From NCBI RefSeq assembly GCF_022919075.1, contig NZ_CP095078.1, positions 4,464,001 through 4,528,000 on the forward strand: 64,000 nucleotides of DNA. Reading direction: 5' to 3'. The translations under genes and the position numbers were made by a program. The DNA is from Nocardioides sp. W7 (lineage in GTDB: Bacteria > Actinomycetota > Actinomycetes > Propionibacteriales > Nocardioidaceae). A model generated the notes under the pieces. That model saw only the letters and a list, made by a program, of their open reading frames with translations, was not told where the DNA came from and ran no database searches. Below, in pieces: positions 8,761 to 18,342 of the stretch; within the stretch, counting starts at the first letter, position 1; every line of letters starts with the position of its first letter.

Positions 8761-9717
8761 TCAGCTCGAGAGACCCTCGAGCGACGACGTCGTCTCCGCG
8801 TAGAGGTCCTCGCTGAGCGGGATGAACTGGCCGATCTCGGCGATCTCGGCGAGGTTCTCGATGTAGAAGTCGACGTAGGCCGCGGTGGCGGCGTTGTCGG
8901 CGTACTTCGCCTTGTTCACGTAGATGAACAGCGGACGGGCGAGCGGGGTGTACTCGCCGGCCTGGGCGGTCTCGGCGGAGGGCTCGATGCAGCCGTTGCC
9001 GCTATCGATCGCCAGGGCCTTGAGGCTGTCGGCGTTCTGCTCGTAGTAGGTGTAGCCGAAGTACCCGGTCGCACCCTCGGTGCCGGCGACGCCCTGGACC
9101 AGGACATTGTCGTCCTCGGAGGCCTCGTAGTCGGTGCGGGTCGCCTCCGACTCGGCGCCGATCACGTCGGCGGCCATGTAGTCGTAGGTGCCCGAGTCGG
9201 TGCCGGGACCGAAGAGGGCGATCTTCTGGTCGGGGAAGCTCGGGTCGAGCTCGTTCCAGTTGGTGACCGTGGAGTCGGGGCCCCACAGTGCGATCAGCTG
9301 GTCGACGGTGAGGCAGTCCACGTCGAGGTCCTTGTGCGTGACCACGGTGAGCGCATCCGTGGCGACCTGGAGCTCGGTGTACTCGATCCCCTCGGCCTCA
9401 CACGCCGCGATCTCCTCGTCCTTGATCGGACGGGAGGCATCGGAGATGTCGGTCTTCCCGGCGCAGAAGGCCTCGAACCCACCGCCGGTGCCGGACTCGC
9501 CGACGGTCACCTTGACGTCGGGGTTCTCCTCGGCGAGCAGCTCGGAAGCAGCGTCGCTCATCGGGAACACGGTGGAGGAGCCGTCGACAGCGACGTTGCC
9601 GCTAGCCGAGCCGTCGCCCTCGCCGCCACTGGCGTCGGAGCCGCCACAAGCGGACAGGGCCAGGGCGAGGACGGCAACACCGGGCACAACAGCCCGGCGG
9701 ATGGAAGTGCGCTTCAC
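8761..9717 (-). CDS. pstS: Phosphate-binding lipoprotein PstS
   Basis: This 318-aa periplasm-side phosphate receptor is tethered to the membrane. Its signal peptide ends in the lipobox LSAC (Cys about 24), followed by a Gly/Ser-rich linker. GSSTVFPMSDAA, ESGTGGGFEAFCAGKTDISDASRPI and PGTDSGTYDYM are the phosphate-contacting motifs of PstS. The start is GTG at 9717, with AGGAG 7 bases upstream. A PHO-box-like operator lies at 9788-9809, consistent with induction under phosphate limitation through PhoP. Confidence 0.97.
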   Translation of the reverse strand: MKRTSIRRAVVPGVAVLALALSACGGSDASGGEGDGSASGNVAVDGSSTVFPMSDAASELLAEENPDVKVTVGESGTGGGFEAFCAGKTDISDASRPIKDEEIAACEAEGIEYTELQVATDALTVVTHKDLDVDCLTVDQLIALWGPDSTVTNWNELDPSFPDQKIALFGPGTDSGTYDYMAADVIGAESEATRTDYEASEDDNVLVQGVAGTEGATGYFGYTYYEQNADSLKALAIDSGNGCIEPSAETAQAGEYTPLARPLFIYVNKAKYADNAATAAYVDFYIENLAEIAEIGQFIPLSEDLYAETTSSLEGLSS

Positions 9718-9787
9718 TTCAGAACTCCTGATGTCTGGGTTGATGACATCGCCGAAGCTAGACAGCCCGGGTAACGCGCTCCCTGGT

Positions 9788-9809
9788 CATTTCTGAACAG
9801 AACATGAAC
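9788..9809 (-). promoter_or_regulatory. PHO-box-like operator of pstSCAB
   Basis: On the minus strand two contiguous 11-mers, GTTCATGTTCT and GTTCAGAAATG, match the actinobacterial PhoP direct-repeat layout (GTTCACC-type core every 11 bp). They end 71 bp upstream of the pstS GTG. The position fits activation of pstS. PhoP binding is inferred from the pattern only. Confidence 0.75.
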
Positions 9810-9810
9810 A

Positions 9811-9857
9811 AGGGTGGATGACTCCGCGTCGGATGTGACACGGACTACCACCGCGAG
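9811..9857 (+). repeat. 47-bp dispersed direct repeat, copy 2
   Basis: This is the second copy of the repeat at 51-97, starting AGGGTGGATGACTCCGCGTC, with four mismatches and the same orientation. It abuts the distal side of the pstS PHO-box-like operator (2 bp away), so it lies in the upstream promoter region of the pst operon. Confidence 0.75.
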
Positions 9858-9892
9858 ATCCCTTCTCCGAACCAGCGCGCGTTCGAGAACGG

Positions 9893-9933
9893 GCACTGCC
9901 CGGTCGTCACTTGAGAAGACGACCGGGCAGTGC
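9893..9933 (-). terminator. Terminator of the 2498-aa secreted phosphatase gene
   Basis: A perfect 16-bp stem (9893-9908 with 9918-9933) and 9-base loop lie 68 bp beyond the stop at 10001. It separates this long transcript from the pst promoter region. Confidence 0.8.
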
Positions 9934-10000
9934 GGTGGAGCGGGACGGGCGGTGGAGCGGGGCGGGGCGGGCGCTGAGCTTTCCCGGTCCGCCCCTGGAA

Positions 10001-13000
10001 TCACCTACGGCGAATCTTCGTCGCCTTGCTGGTCATCGATTCCTTGACATAGCCGGCGAGGCGCCCGGTCACCTTCACCTTGATCCGCCGGCCAGCGTCT
10101 GCAGGACGAATCGTGTAGGACTTCTTGGAGGCACCCTTCACGGCCCTGCCGTCGACATACCACTGGTAGGAGTAGGAGACCGAGGACGGCTTCCACCTGC
10201 CCGTGTTCGCCTTCACCTGCTTCCCCGGCTTCGCCTTGCCCTTGATCGTGGGCTTCCTCGCGGTCAACTCACCCTTGGCCACGATCTCGGCCAGGCTGAT
10301 CCGGGTGACCGTGGTGTAGCCGGGCTTGGTGCCGGTGACCTGGACCGAGATCCGCTTGCGCACGTCGGCCGCACGGAGCGCGTAGCTGGCCGAGGTGGCT
10401 CCAGCGATCGCAGCCCCGTTGCGGAGCCACTGGATCTCCTGGGTGACGCCGACTCCCCAGTCAGTCGTGCGGAGCTTCAGCGCCTCGCCGACGCGCGCCA
10501 CCCCCGTGAAGGTCGGTTGCTCGGAAGCGAGAGTGCCCGGCGCAATCGTCACCGCTGCCGATTCCGCCGTTGCCGGCTCGAACCCGGACTTAGATCCGGT
10601 CACTCGGACCGACACCGCCGCGTGCACGTCAGCAGCACCGGGCACGTACGACCTGCCTGTGGCTCCGGCGATCACCTGGCCGTTGCGCAGCCACTGGTAG
10701 GTGAACTCCGCATCCGCGGGTGCCCAGGTGCCCGGCGCCGCCGCCAGCGTCTCGCCGAGGCGCGGCGTGCCCGAGACGACCGGCGTGCCGGCAACGACGA
10801 CGTCCGGTACGACCACCCGCTCGGTCACGATGACCGTTGCGGTGGCCGACGACGACCTGGTGCGCTCGTCGCCCGCGTAGGAGATCGCGAGGGACTTGGT
10901 GCCCGCGGTCGCGAACGGACCGACCTCGATGCTCACCCTGCCGGACGCATCCAGATCACCGGTCACGGCGTCACCACCGACCGTCACCGTCACCGAACCG
11001 GTCGGCACCGTCTCACCGGCAGACGTCACCGTCACCGGCACCGTCACCTTCTGCCCGGTCAGCACCGAGGCCAAGGAACCAGGCATCACGGTGGAGTCGG
11101 CAAGCTCGGGCTCCTGTCCGGCCTCACCCGTGGCGAAGGACCAGACCGGCGACTCGGTCGAGTGGCCGCGGTCGTTGGTGGCCTTGGCGTACCAGGAGTA
11201 CCCGCGGTTCTCCTCGAGGTCGCCGAGCGCGTCGGCGGAGAGCACTGCCCGCTCCCCCGAGGCGACCCGGACCGGCGCGCCACCGAGCATCTGCGCACCG
11301 CGTGCCGACACGGTCAGGGCATCGGTCGAGATGGTGCGAGAAGCAGTCTGCAGGTCGTAGGGAGCAACGAAGTTCTCGTTCTCCTTCAGGTCGATCGAAC
11401 CACCCGATCCATGGATGCCCTCGGGCCAGTACTGGTTGCCCTCCTTCTTGATGGAGAAGGTCGAGTGCTCCATGTCCTTGGTCTCGGTGTCGAAGTCGAT
11501 CCACCGCATCCAGCCGTCGCCACCGTTGGGGTTGCACTGGGGGTCGAACATGACCTCGTAGACCACCCGCCCCTCGGACGGACGCTGCACCCGGGTCACC
11601 GGCGAACAGTTGTGACCGGTGAGAACCATGCCGACGTTGTCGTTCGGCGCGACGAGGTCCTCGAAGACCTGACGGCCCTGGTACTCGTAGTCCGCACCGC
11701 CGTAGGGCTGCAGGTAGACGTGCACACCGATGACCACGTTGTGGTCCGGGTGGGCCTTGATCACGTCATCGGCCCACCGGAACGCCTGCGGGTCCAGCTG
11801 CATGCCCAGGTAGAGGAACAGGTAGTCCGCGCTGGGCGTCGAGATGACGTCGTAGTGCTCCGCGTTGCCACGGTTGCCGTCGCCGTACCATTCGCGGTCC
11901 TCGAACCGCGCCTTGCCGAACCACTGGTTGTAGTAGGTGTGATCGCCCCAGTCGGCCGGGCCGACGTCGTGGTTGCCGGGCAGGACGCCGTACGGGAAGT
12001 CCGCCTCGTCCATGATGTCGTGCGCGGAGTCGGCCACCTCCCACTGATAGGGCTGGTCGGGGTTGTTGACGAGATCCCCGGTGTGAACGCCGTAGACGAT
12101 GTCCTCGGACTCCCGGTTGTCCACGGCGAACTGCGCCATGTCGCGGTAGGTCTGGTGGAACGAGCCCTGGCTGTAGAACTGGGTGTCGGTCATCCAGAGG
12201 AACCGCTGCTTGGTGTCGGTGTCCATCACCAGCTCGGGCACGTTCTGCACCAGGACGGTCGCCTTGTCCTGGACGACGAACCCGGCGACCTTCGTGCCGC
12301 CCTGCAACGAGATCTCCCCGCCGTCGCCCTCAGCGGAAGCGAGCTTCACCCACTTCGCGTCGCTGTGGTTCCACACCGAGAGCTGCGCGCGGTCGCCCTT
12401 GTCGACGCTTCCGGTCCAGCTGACCTCGAAGTCGGCGGCACCCAGGTCGGCGGGAACGGAGACCTCGAAGCGCTGGAACGGGTACGCCTTGTCGATCGAG
12501 GTCTCGATCACCTCGTCGTCGGCTGCCGCCGCACCCGCAACGTCGCCGCCCTGACCGGCGTCCGGTGCAGGCACACCGTCGAGGGTGCTTCCAGTCGCGA
12601 CCGAGGCCGCTTCGCCGGAGTACGACGAGTGGAAGGACACGTCCAGCGGCTCACCCGAGGCGTCGGAGGCGAGCACCGACAGCTCGGCGTTCTCCGGGTC
12701 CACGTCGACCGCGCCGTCGACCGGGCGCGGCTCGCTCGGCTCGGCGGGCAGGCCGCCGGGGGCCTGGAACGCGATCGTCCTGCTCGACACGTTGCCGACG
12801 GAGTCGGTCGCGGTGGCCACGAGCGTGTGGTCGAGTCCGGTCAGGTCCAGCAGTGAGATCGTCGAGTCGTTCTTCACCGTGCGGCCGTCGATCCTCAACC
12901 TCAGCGAGGCGACCTCGTTCGCGTCGGTGGCCGACGCGAGCACCCGGAAGTCCTCGTCGTACCGCTGACCTTCGACCGGGGTCTCGACCTCGATCACCGG

Positions 13001-16000
13001 TCCCTCGCCGTCCACGAAGAACTCCACCGACTTCGTGACGCTGCGACCCGACGGGCGGGTGCCGGTCACGCTCAGCGTGTGGATACCGGCGGCGAGGTTC
13101 TCGATCGTGTCCCCGAAGTCGCCCTCGACCACGCCCACCTCCACCGGCGCCCCGCCGTCCACGGCGAAGGAGACCGTCAGCGGCTCCCAGGTCGTGCCGG
13201 CGACGCCGATCAGGCCCGGTGCGTAGGCGACGCCCGGTGCCGGGGTGGACAGGAACAGTGCCGGGGCGCTGTCCTTGGTCTCCATGCCGCCATGGGTCAC
13301 CAGCTCACCGGTGGCCGACAGGTGCTCGGCCTTGGCCCACGAGGCGTTGCGTGCCGACCTCGAGACCCGGAGCTGGTCGAAGAGCATGTTCAGCGAGTCC
13401 TGCGAACCGTCCTCGAGCGAGCCGAGCATCAACGGTTCCGTGGACCCTTGGCTCAGCATCGCACCGATGTGGTTGGAGACCACCAGCTCGCCGTCGACGT
13501 AGAGCCGCAGCAGTGATCCGTCGTGCGAGGTGGCGATCGTGTGCCAACCGGCCTCGATGGGCGAGGTCGCCGAGGACCAGCTACCGCCCAGCTTCAGCGA
13601 TGCCGTCAGGCCGCCGTTCACGGTGAAGATGCCGAACGTGTCGCCTGACGCACCGCCACCGGGGACGCCACGCGACATGATCATGTGTCGGTCGCCGGCT
13701 GCGAGGGCGGTCTCCGGGACGTACACGGTGGCGCTGTACATGACATGCGGCGAGCGGGCACCGGGCCCGGCCACGCCGGAGTCGATCTTCATGCCGGGCG
13801 TGTTCTGAATGGCGACCGCCGGCGACAGGTTGCCCGCCGAGCGGAAGTAGCTCTGCTCGCCGAGCTGCTCGACGGTGAGGTCGGACCCGTTGGCGTCGTA
13901 CTGCGGGTGGGTGTCGTGCGCCATGTGGGAGACGAACTCGTAGTCGTCGTCCCACACGTCGGTCGGGTCGACCGTGGTGGGCTCGACCCCGTCGAAGTAC
14001 AGGTAGATGGTCCGGGCCTCGGCGGAGACCTCGGGCACCTTCACCCAGATCGACGACAGTCGTGCCGACGAGTGCCAGCGCTCGACCTCGAACGGCAGCG
14101 GCGTCGGGTCGTCCGCCGTGGTGAAGACGATCCGCTCCGGGTCGATGGCGCTGTAGTCCACGACGCGGTCGTCGAACTGGACCAGGGACGGTACGTCGGC
14201 CAAGGGTGTCGGGATGTCCGCCTGCACCACGAACGGGATCCGCCTCCTGGCCTGCGGAACCTGCCAGGAGTCGGGCGCCTTGGTGCCGACGGCGACGAAG
14301 CTCACCGACTCGGTGTGGGTGTTGCCGGATCGATCGACGGCGGTGGCCTGGAGCACGTGGTCGTCACCGACCAGGTCCTCGGCAGCCAGGTGCAGCCCGG
14401 TCTCGACGGGGCGGCCGTCCAGGAGCAGGGTCAGGAACTCGACGCCGGACTCGTCGTTCGCCGTGACGTCGAGGTCGACTCCGTCGTCGCCGTAGTTGGC
14501 GCCGTCGGTCGGCGACGTGAACACGATCGACGGCTTGGTGGCGTCGACCTGGAAGCCGACCGAGCTGGCTTGGGTGTCCGCACCCGCGGTCGCCCGCACG
14601 TCGATCGTGTGGCTGCCACCCTCGAGCGCTCCGAGGGCGACCCGGAAGTCACCGAGTCGCAGACCCGTCGAGACCCAGTCCCCACCGTCGAGGCGGTAGT
14701 CGATGCTCGCCGTCCTCGACACGGTCCCGGTCAGGGTCGGTTCGACCGGGAGGACGGCGTCAGGTTCCGGGCTGGTGATCACCAGGGCGAGCGCACCCGC
14801 CTCGGTGGAGGTCTCCACCATTCCGCCCGAGACGAGCCTGCCGCTGAGGGCGAGGTGTTCGGCGCGCTGCCAGCTCTCGCTGCGCGCGACCTTCGAGACA
14901 CGTACCTCGTCGTACACGTAGCCGGGCTTGGCCGGGTAGCTGCCGGGTTCGGCGGTGGCGGCCTTGGCCATCTCCCCCAGGCGCAGCTGGAATTTCGAAC
15001 CGGTACGCAGCGGTCCGCGGGCGGCGTACTCGTAGACCAGCTTGCCGTCGATCAGCATCTTCGTCTTCTCGCCGTCGTGGCTGAAGGAGATGGTGTGCCA
15101 GCCGGGCTGGATCGCGACCCGGTCGCCGAACGACCACTTGTTGTCGACGGCGAGACGCGGGCCGATCGAGCCTTGGTGGAGCAGGAGGGTGAGCTGGTCG
15201 TCGATCGGGAAGTTGTTGGTCTCCCTGGCGACGATGTAGTTCTCCAGGCTGGAGGCCTTGGTGTGCTCCTCGCTGAGATACACCGAGGTCGTGATGGTGA
15301 TGTTCTCGGCGGCGACCCCGGGGTCGCCGGGGTAGGTCAGCGCTCCGCCGGCCGGGAAGGTGACGCCGGGAGTGCCGCTACGCGTACGAGCGCCGAACGT
15401 CGCCGCGGTGGTGCTGCGCTCGACCAGGAGGTTGCCGTTGGTGGTCGAGTCGGGCAGCCGGTCGGACGCGTCCGGGTTGGACATGTGGGTGACGACGTCG
15501 AACTCCTCGTCCCACACGTCGGTGGCCGGGACGGCGTTCTCGGGGGCTCCGTCGAAGTACATGAACAGCTTCGACGAGTCGTTGGTGACGCTCGGGGCCC
15601 GGACCCAGACCGAGGAGACGCCCTCGGTGTCCCACTTCTCGATCTCATAGGGCAGCGGGTCGGTGCCGCCTGCTGCCAGGAAGGTCAAGGAATCGCGGGT
15701 GATCGTGGAGTGGTCGACCTCTTCGGCGTCGAACTGCACCAGGACCGGGAAGTCCTCGACGTCCTCGGCCAGGTCCGAGGCCTGGATGATGAACGGGAGG
15801 CGCTGCTGGGCCTCTGCGACCCGCCAGGGCTCGCGACCGGACTCGCCGGACACCGTGAAGGTGGCGGTCTGCGCCGACTCGTTGCCGAGGTCGTCCTTCG
15901 CCGTCACCTCGAGCACGTGCTCGCCGGGGCTCAACGCGACGCCGCGCTTGTTGCGCACCGGCGTCCCGTCCAGGACCAGGACCAGGCCGGCCTCACCAGC

Positions 16001-17497
16001 GTCGGTCGCGTCGACGTCCAGCTGGACGGCACCTGCATAGGACTGTCCGTCGACCGGCGAGTTCACGGTGACCTGCGGTCCCTGCGCATCGACCTGGAAG
16101 GTGCGCGCGACAGTGACCGGAGTCTGCCCGGCGACCGTCGCGGTGACCGTCAGCGTGTGCTCGCCGTGGGTGAGGTCGGGCAGGGTCAGGTCGACCGCGT
16201 CGGTGTGGCCGGTGAGCTCGACCGGCTGGCCACCGTCGACGGCGTACGCGATCTGGGCCGGCTGGTTCACCGTGCCCGCGAGGCGGACCTCGGCGCCGAG
16301 GCGCGCACCGTCGGCCGGGGAGGTGAGGTCGAGAGCGACGGCGACGCCGCCGTCCTTGGTCTCGATCGGCCGGTTGTCGGTCAGCTCGCCGGTCCGGGCG
16401 AGGTGCTCGGCCCTGATCCAGTCGGCGCTGCGCGCGACGGTGGAGAGGCGGAACTCGTCGAAGACCTGGCCGGCCTTGGTCGGATAGACACTGTTGGTCA
16501 TCCGGCCGAGGCGGAGCGGCAGGATCGACCCCTTGAACAGCGCGCCGGTGACGGCAGAGTCTTGAGTCATCTCTCCGTTGACGTAGACCTTGAGCCGCTG
16601 CCCGTCATAGGTGACCTGGAAGTCGTACCACCCGGGGCCGGAGAGGGCGGTGTACGGCGTGTCGCTCCACTTCCCCCCGGTCTGCATGCGCGGACGGACC
16701 CGACCGTTGTGGGCGAAGAAGGTGAACTGGTCGTTGGGCCGGAGCTCCGGGGCCTCCTCGCGGGAGAAGATGTGGTTCTCGGCGCTGTTGGACGCCGTGA
16801 TCGCCTCGGGCAGATAGACCGTGCCGCCGTAGGTGATGTGGTCGACCTTGTTGCCGACGCCGTCCCCACCGCCCGGGTAGTCCAGGTACTCGTCGGCGCC
16901 CAGCCGGATGCCGGGCGTGCCGGACGCGGTCTCCGCGCCACGGACGGCAGCGGCGACGGGCTCGAGCGTGAAGCCGTTGCCGGTGGAGTCCGGGACGGTG
17001 CCGGAGCCGGTGTGCATGTGGGAGACGACCTCGAAGTCGTCGTCCCACGCGGTCGCCGAGTCGACCGACGAAGCGGGCGTCCCGTCGAAGTACATGTACA
17101 GGTCCTCAGCGGTGCCGGAGACCGACGGCACCGACACCCAGACCGACGCACCGTCGACGCTCCACGTCTCGACCTCGTAGGCCAGCGGCGTCGCGTCGTC
17201 GTCCGTGGTGAAGACGAGAGAGTCGGAGTCGGCACTGTCGACCTCGGCCGCCGAGAGGGTGACGAGTGCCGGGAAGTCGGCCACCGCACCGGACAGCCCC
17301 TCGCCCTGCACCGTGATCGGGAGGCGCTGCTGCGCCGAATCCACCAGCCACGGGTCGCTGGGAGCGGCGGTTGCGCCCTGAACGTCGACGGTGGCCAGGA
17401 GGCCGACGGTCATCAGGGCCGACAGCCCCGTGGCCAGGCCGCTCCGGATGCGGCGTGACCGGTTGGACGCGGACGCATGTCTGCGCATGTCACTCAC
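10001..17497 (-). CDS. Giant secreted LamG/DUF2341 protein with purple-acid-phosphatase-like domain
   Basis: This 2498-aa secreted protein starts with a signal peptide (cleavage near ATAAP, residue 46). Three homologous modules begin near residues 48, 557 and 1077. Each opens with W-V-AQQRLP (DUF2341), carries YMYFDG and WDD-FEVVSHM, continues into a LamG/concanavalin-like fold (WYDFQVTYDG or equivalent, VFDEFRLSTVARS) and is followed by Ig-like domains (DGxxxxVxTxDxxGN). A metallophosphoesterase begins near 1764 with MTDTQFYS, HTGDLVNN, LPGNHDVG, VIGVHVYL and LTGHN. An Ig3-type domain and three WLRNG-type Ig repeats finish the chain at TKIRRR. The start is uncertain: GTG 17497 is used, ATG 17488 is possible. 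LamG modules suggest binding to glycans or cell debris, with the phosphatase releasing phosphate. It is 40 bp downstream of the AHPFG protein gene and probably co-transcribed. Confidence 0.85.
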   Translation of the reverse strand: MSDMRRHASASNRSRRIRSGLATGLSALMTVGLLATVDVQGATAAPSDPWLVDSAQQRLPITVQGEGLSGAVADFPALVTLSAAEVDSADSDSLVFTTDDDATPLAYEVETWSVDGASVWVSVPSVSGTAEDLYMYFDGTPASSVDSATAWDDDFEVVSHMHTGSGTVPDSTGNGFTLEPVAAAVRGAETASGTPGIRLGADEYLDYPGGGDGVGNKVDHITYGGTVYLPEAITASNSAENHIFSREEAPELRPNDQFTFFAHNGRVRPRMQTGGKWSDTPYTALSGPGWYDFQVTYDGQRLKVYVNGEMTQDSAVTGALFKGSILPLRLGRMTNSVYPTKAGQVFDEFRLSTVARSADWIRAEHLARTGELTDNRPIETKDGGVAVALDLTSPADGARLGAEVRLAGTVNQPAQIAYAVDGGQPVELTGHTDAVDLTLPDLTHGEHTLTVTATVAGQTPVTVARTFQVDAQGPQVTVNSPVDGQSYAGAVQLDVDATDAGEAGLVLVLDGTPVRNKRGVALSPGEHVLEVTAKDDLGNESAQTATFTVSGESGREPWRVAEAQQRLPFIIQASDLAEDVEDFPVLVQFDAEEVDHSTITRDSLTFLAAGGTDPLPYEIEKWDTEGVSSVWVRAPSVTNDSSKLFMYFDGAPENAVPATDVWDEEFDVVTHMSNPDASDRLPDSTTNGNLLVERSTTAATFGARTRSGTPGVTFPAGGALTYPGDPGVAAENITITTSVYLSEEHTKASSLENYIVARETNNFPIDDQLTLLLHQGSIGPRLAVDNKWSFGDRVAIQPGWHTISFSHDGEKTKMLIDGKLVYEYAARGPLRTGSKFQLRLGEMAKAATAEPGSYPAKPGYVYDEVRVSKVARSESWQRAEHLALSGRLVSGGMVETSTEAGALALVITSPEPDAVLPVEPTLTGTVSRTASIDYRLDGGDWVSTGLRLGDFRVALGALEGGSHTIDVRATAGADTQASSVGFQVDATKPSIVFTSPTDGANYGDDGVDLDVTANDESGVEFLTLLLDGRPVETGLHLAAEDLVGDDHVLQATAVDRSGNTHTESVSFVAVGTKAPDSWQVPQARRRIPFVVQADIPTPLADVPSLVQFDDRVVDYSAIDPERIVFTTADDPTPLPFEVERWHSSARLSSIWVKVPEVSAEARTIYLYFDGVEPTTVDPTDVWDDDYEFVSHMAHDTHPQYDANGSDLTVEQLGEQSYFRSAGNLSPAVAIQNTPGMKIDSGVAGPGARSPHVMYSATVYVPETALAAGDRHMIMSRGVPGGGASGDTFGIFTVNGGLTASLKLGGSWSSATSPIEAGWHTIATSHDGSLLRLYVDGELVVSNHIGAMLSQGSTEPLMLGSLEDGSQDSLNMLFDQLRVSRSARNASWAKAEHLSATGELVTHGGMETKDSAPALFLSTPAPGVAYAPGLIGVAGTTWEPLTVSFAVDGGAPVEVGVVEGDFGDTIENLAAGIHTLSVTGTRPSGRSVTKSVEFFVDGEGPVIEVETPVEGQRYDEDFRVLASATDANEVASLRLRIDGRTVKNDSTISLLDLTGLDHTLVATATDSVGNVSSRTIAFQAPGGLPAEPSEPRPVDGAVDVDPENAELSVLASDASGEPLDVSFHSSYSGEAASVATGSTLDGVPAPDAGQGGDVAGAAAADDEVIETSIDKAYPFQRFEVSVPADLGAADFEVSWTGSVDKGDRAQLSVWNHSDAKWVKLASAEGDGGEISLQGGTKVAGFVVQDKATVLVQNVPELVMDTDTKQRFLWMTDTQFYSQGSFHQTYRDMAQFAVDNRESEDIVYGVHTGDLVNNPDQPYQWEVADSAHDIMDEADFPYGVLPGNHDVGPADWGDHTYYNQWFGKARFEDREWYGDGNRGNAEHYDVISTPSADYLFLYLGMQLDPQAFRWADDVIKAHPDHNVVIGVHVYLQPYGGADYEYQGRQVFEDLVAPNDNVGMVLTGHNCSPVTRVQRPSEGRVVYEVMFDPQCNPNGGDGWMRWIDFDTETKDMEHSTFSIKKEGNQYWPEGIHGSGGSIDLKENENFVAPYDLQTASRTISTDALTVSARGAQMLGGAPVRVASGERAVLSADALGDLEENRGYSWYAKATNDRGHSTESPVWSFATGEAGQEPELADSTVMPGSLASVLTGQKVTVPVTVTSAGETVPTGSVTVTVGGDAVTGDLDASGRVSIEVGPFATAGTKSLAISYAGDERTRSSSATATVIVTERVVVPDVVVAGTPVVSGTPRLGETLAAAPGTWAPADAEFTYQWLRNGQVIAGATGRSYVPGAADVHAAVSVRVTGSKSGFEPATAESAAVTIAPGTLASEQPTFTGVARVGEALKLRTTDWGVGVTQEIQWLRNGAAIAGATSASYALRAADVRKRISVQVTGTKPGYTTVTRISLAEIVAKGELTARKPTIKGKAKPGKQVKANTGRWKPSSVSYSYQWYVDGRAVKGASKKSYTIRPADAGRRIKVKVTGRLAGYVKESMTSKATKIRRR

Positions 17498-17537
17498 TCA
17501 AGGTCTCTCTTTCGGCGTAGGACCGGAACCCAGATGC

Positions 17538-18230
17538 TCAGGGCACCGCTGAGGTGGTGCCGCCGACGTGGCGTAGCCGCCGCCGGCGTAGAACGAACCA
17601 GCCCCCGAGACCCGCGAGCGCCACCAGGGCAACGGCTGCGGAGAGCTGACCTGCGGCGCTGGCACCTGCGGACTCGCCGGAGCCGTCGAGGCGCCAGTCG
17701 TAGGTGTCGGCCTCGAGGGTGTAGAGGTGGCGCTGGACATCGGGGCCGGTCGCGAGGGTCTGGTAGGCCTCGTGGATGTCGGTGAGGAGCGCCAGCTGCA
17801 CCGTGGCTGAGGCAGCGGCGGTCGGACACGCGAAGTCGAGGCGAGCTCCGTCCTCGGCCAGCTCGCCCACAGCGGCGAGCGCGCCGGCGCAGGCGCCCTC
17901 GGGCGTGGTGACCTTCACCTGCTCCAGCAGGTACGCCGACAACTGCGGCGCCGCCGCCAACACCTCGGAGTCCTGGGCGTCGGACTCCCCCGGCACCAGA
18001 GCACCGTCCTGGAAGACGTAGGTCCGGGTGCCGTTCAGCAGGCCGAGATGCATGGCCAGCGCGGTGATGTCGTCCGGCGGCGCATGCCAGGTGACCGACA
18101 CGGTCTTACCGCTCGACGTGATCTCGGCCGTCTGCGGAGCTCCGAAGGGGTGTGCCCCCGCGCGCTCGGTCGGGGCAAGGACTGCTCCGACAAGGAACAG
18201 TGCCCACACGCCCCAGAGTCCACGACGCAT
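17538..18230 (-). CDS. Membrane-anchored secreted protein of unknown function (AHPFG type)
   Basis: This is a 230-aa protein with a signal peptide (MRRGLWGVWALFLVGAVLA..., cleavage near RAGA-HP), so the mature protein would start HPFGAPQTAEI. One disulfide is possible between Cys residues near 113 and 135. A C-terminal transmembrane helix (about 190-212) is followed by RRRRLR, giving an extracellular domain on a single anchor. There is no LPxTG sorting motif. The HPFG start recalls the ectodomains in front of some HupE/UreJ-type or metal-handling proteins, but I do not assign a function. It precedes the giant LamG phosphatase gene by 40 bp and has a PHO-box-like site upstream, suggesting a role under phosphate limitation. 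Confidence 0.7.
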   Translation of the reverse strand: MRRGLWGVWALFLVGAVLAPTERAGAHPFGAPQTAEITSSGKTVSVTWHAPPDDITALAMHLGLLNGTRTYVFQDGALVPGESDAQDSEVLAAAPQLSAYLLEQVKVTTPEGACAGALAAVGELAEDGARLDFACPTAAASATVQLALLTDIHEAYQTLATGPDVQRHLYTLEADTYDWRLDGSGESAGASAAGQLSAAVALVALAGLGGWFVLRRRRLRHVGGTTSAVP

Positions 18231-18342
18231 GCAGATCTACTCACCTTCAGGACAGAGCGCGGCTGATCGACTCGCGCCCACGGCGAGCTCCCCGGACGAA
18301 TTTCACCGAGCCAGATGGATGCTTGGACTACACCCGTGCCTT

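Noticed and set aside
13685..17458. 1257-codon plus-strand frame opposite the giant LamG protein gene
   Set aside because: Composition and repeats mirror the real minus-strand gene; no start signal or family motif.
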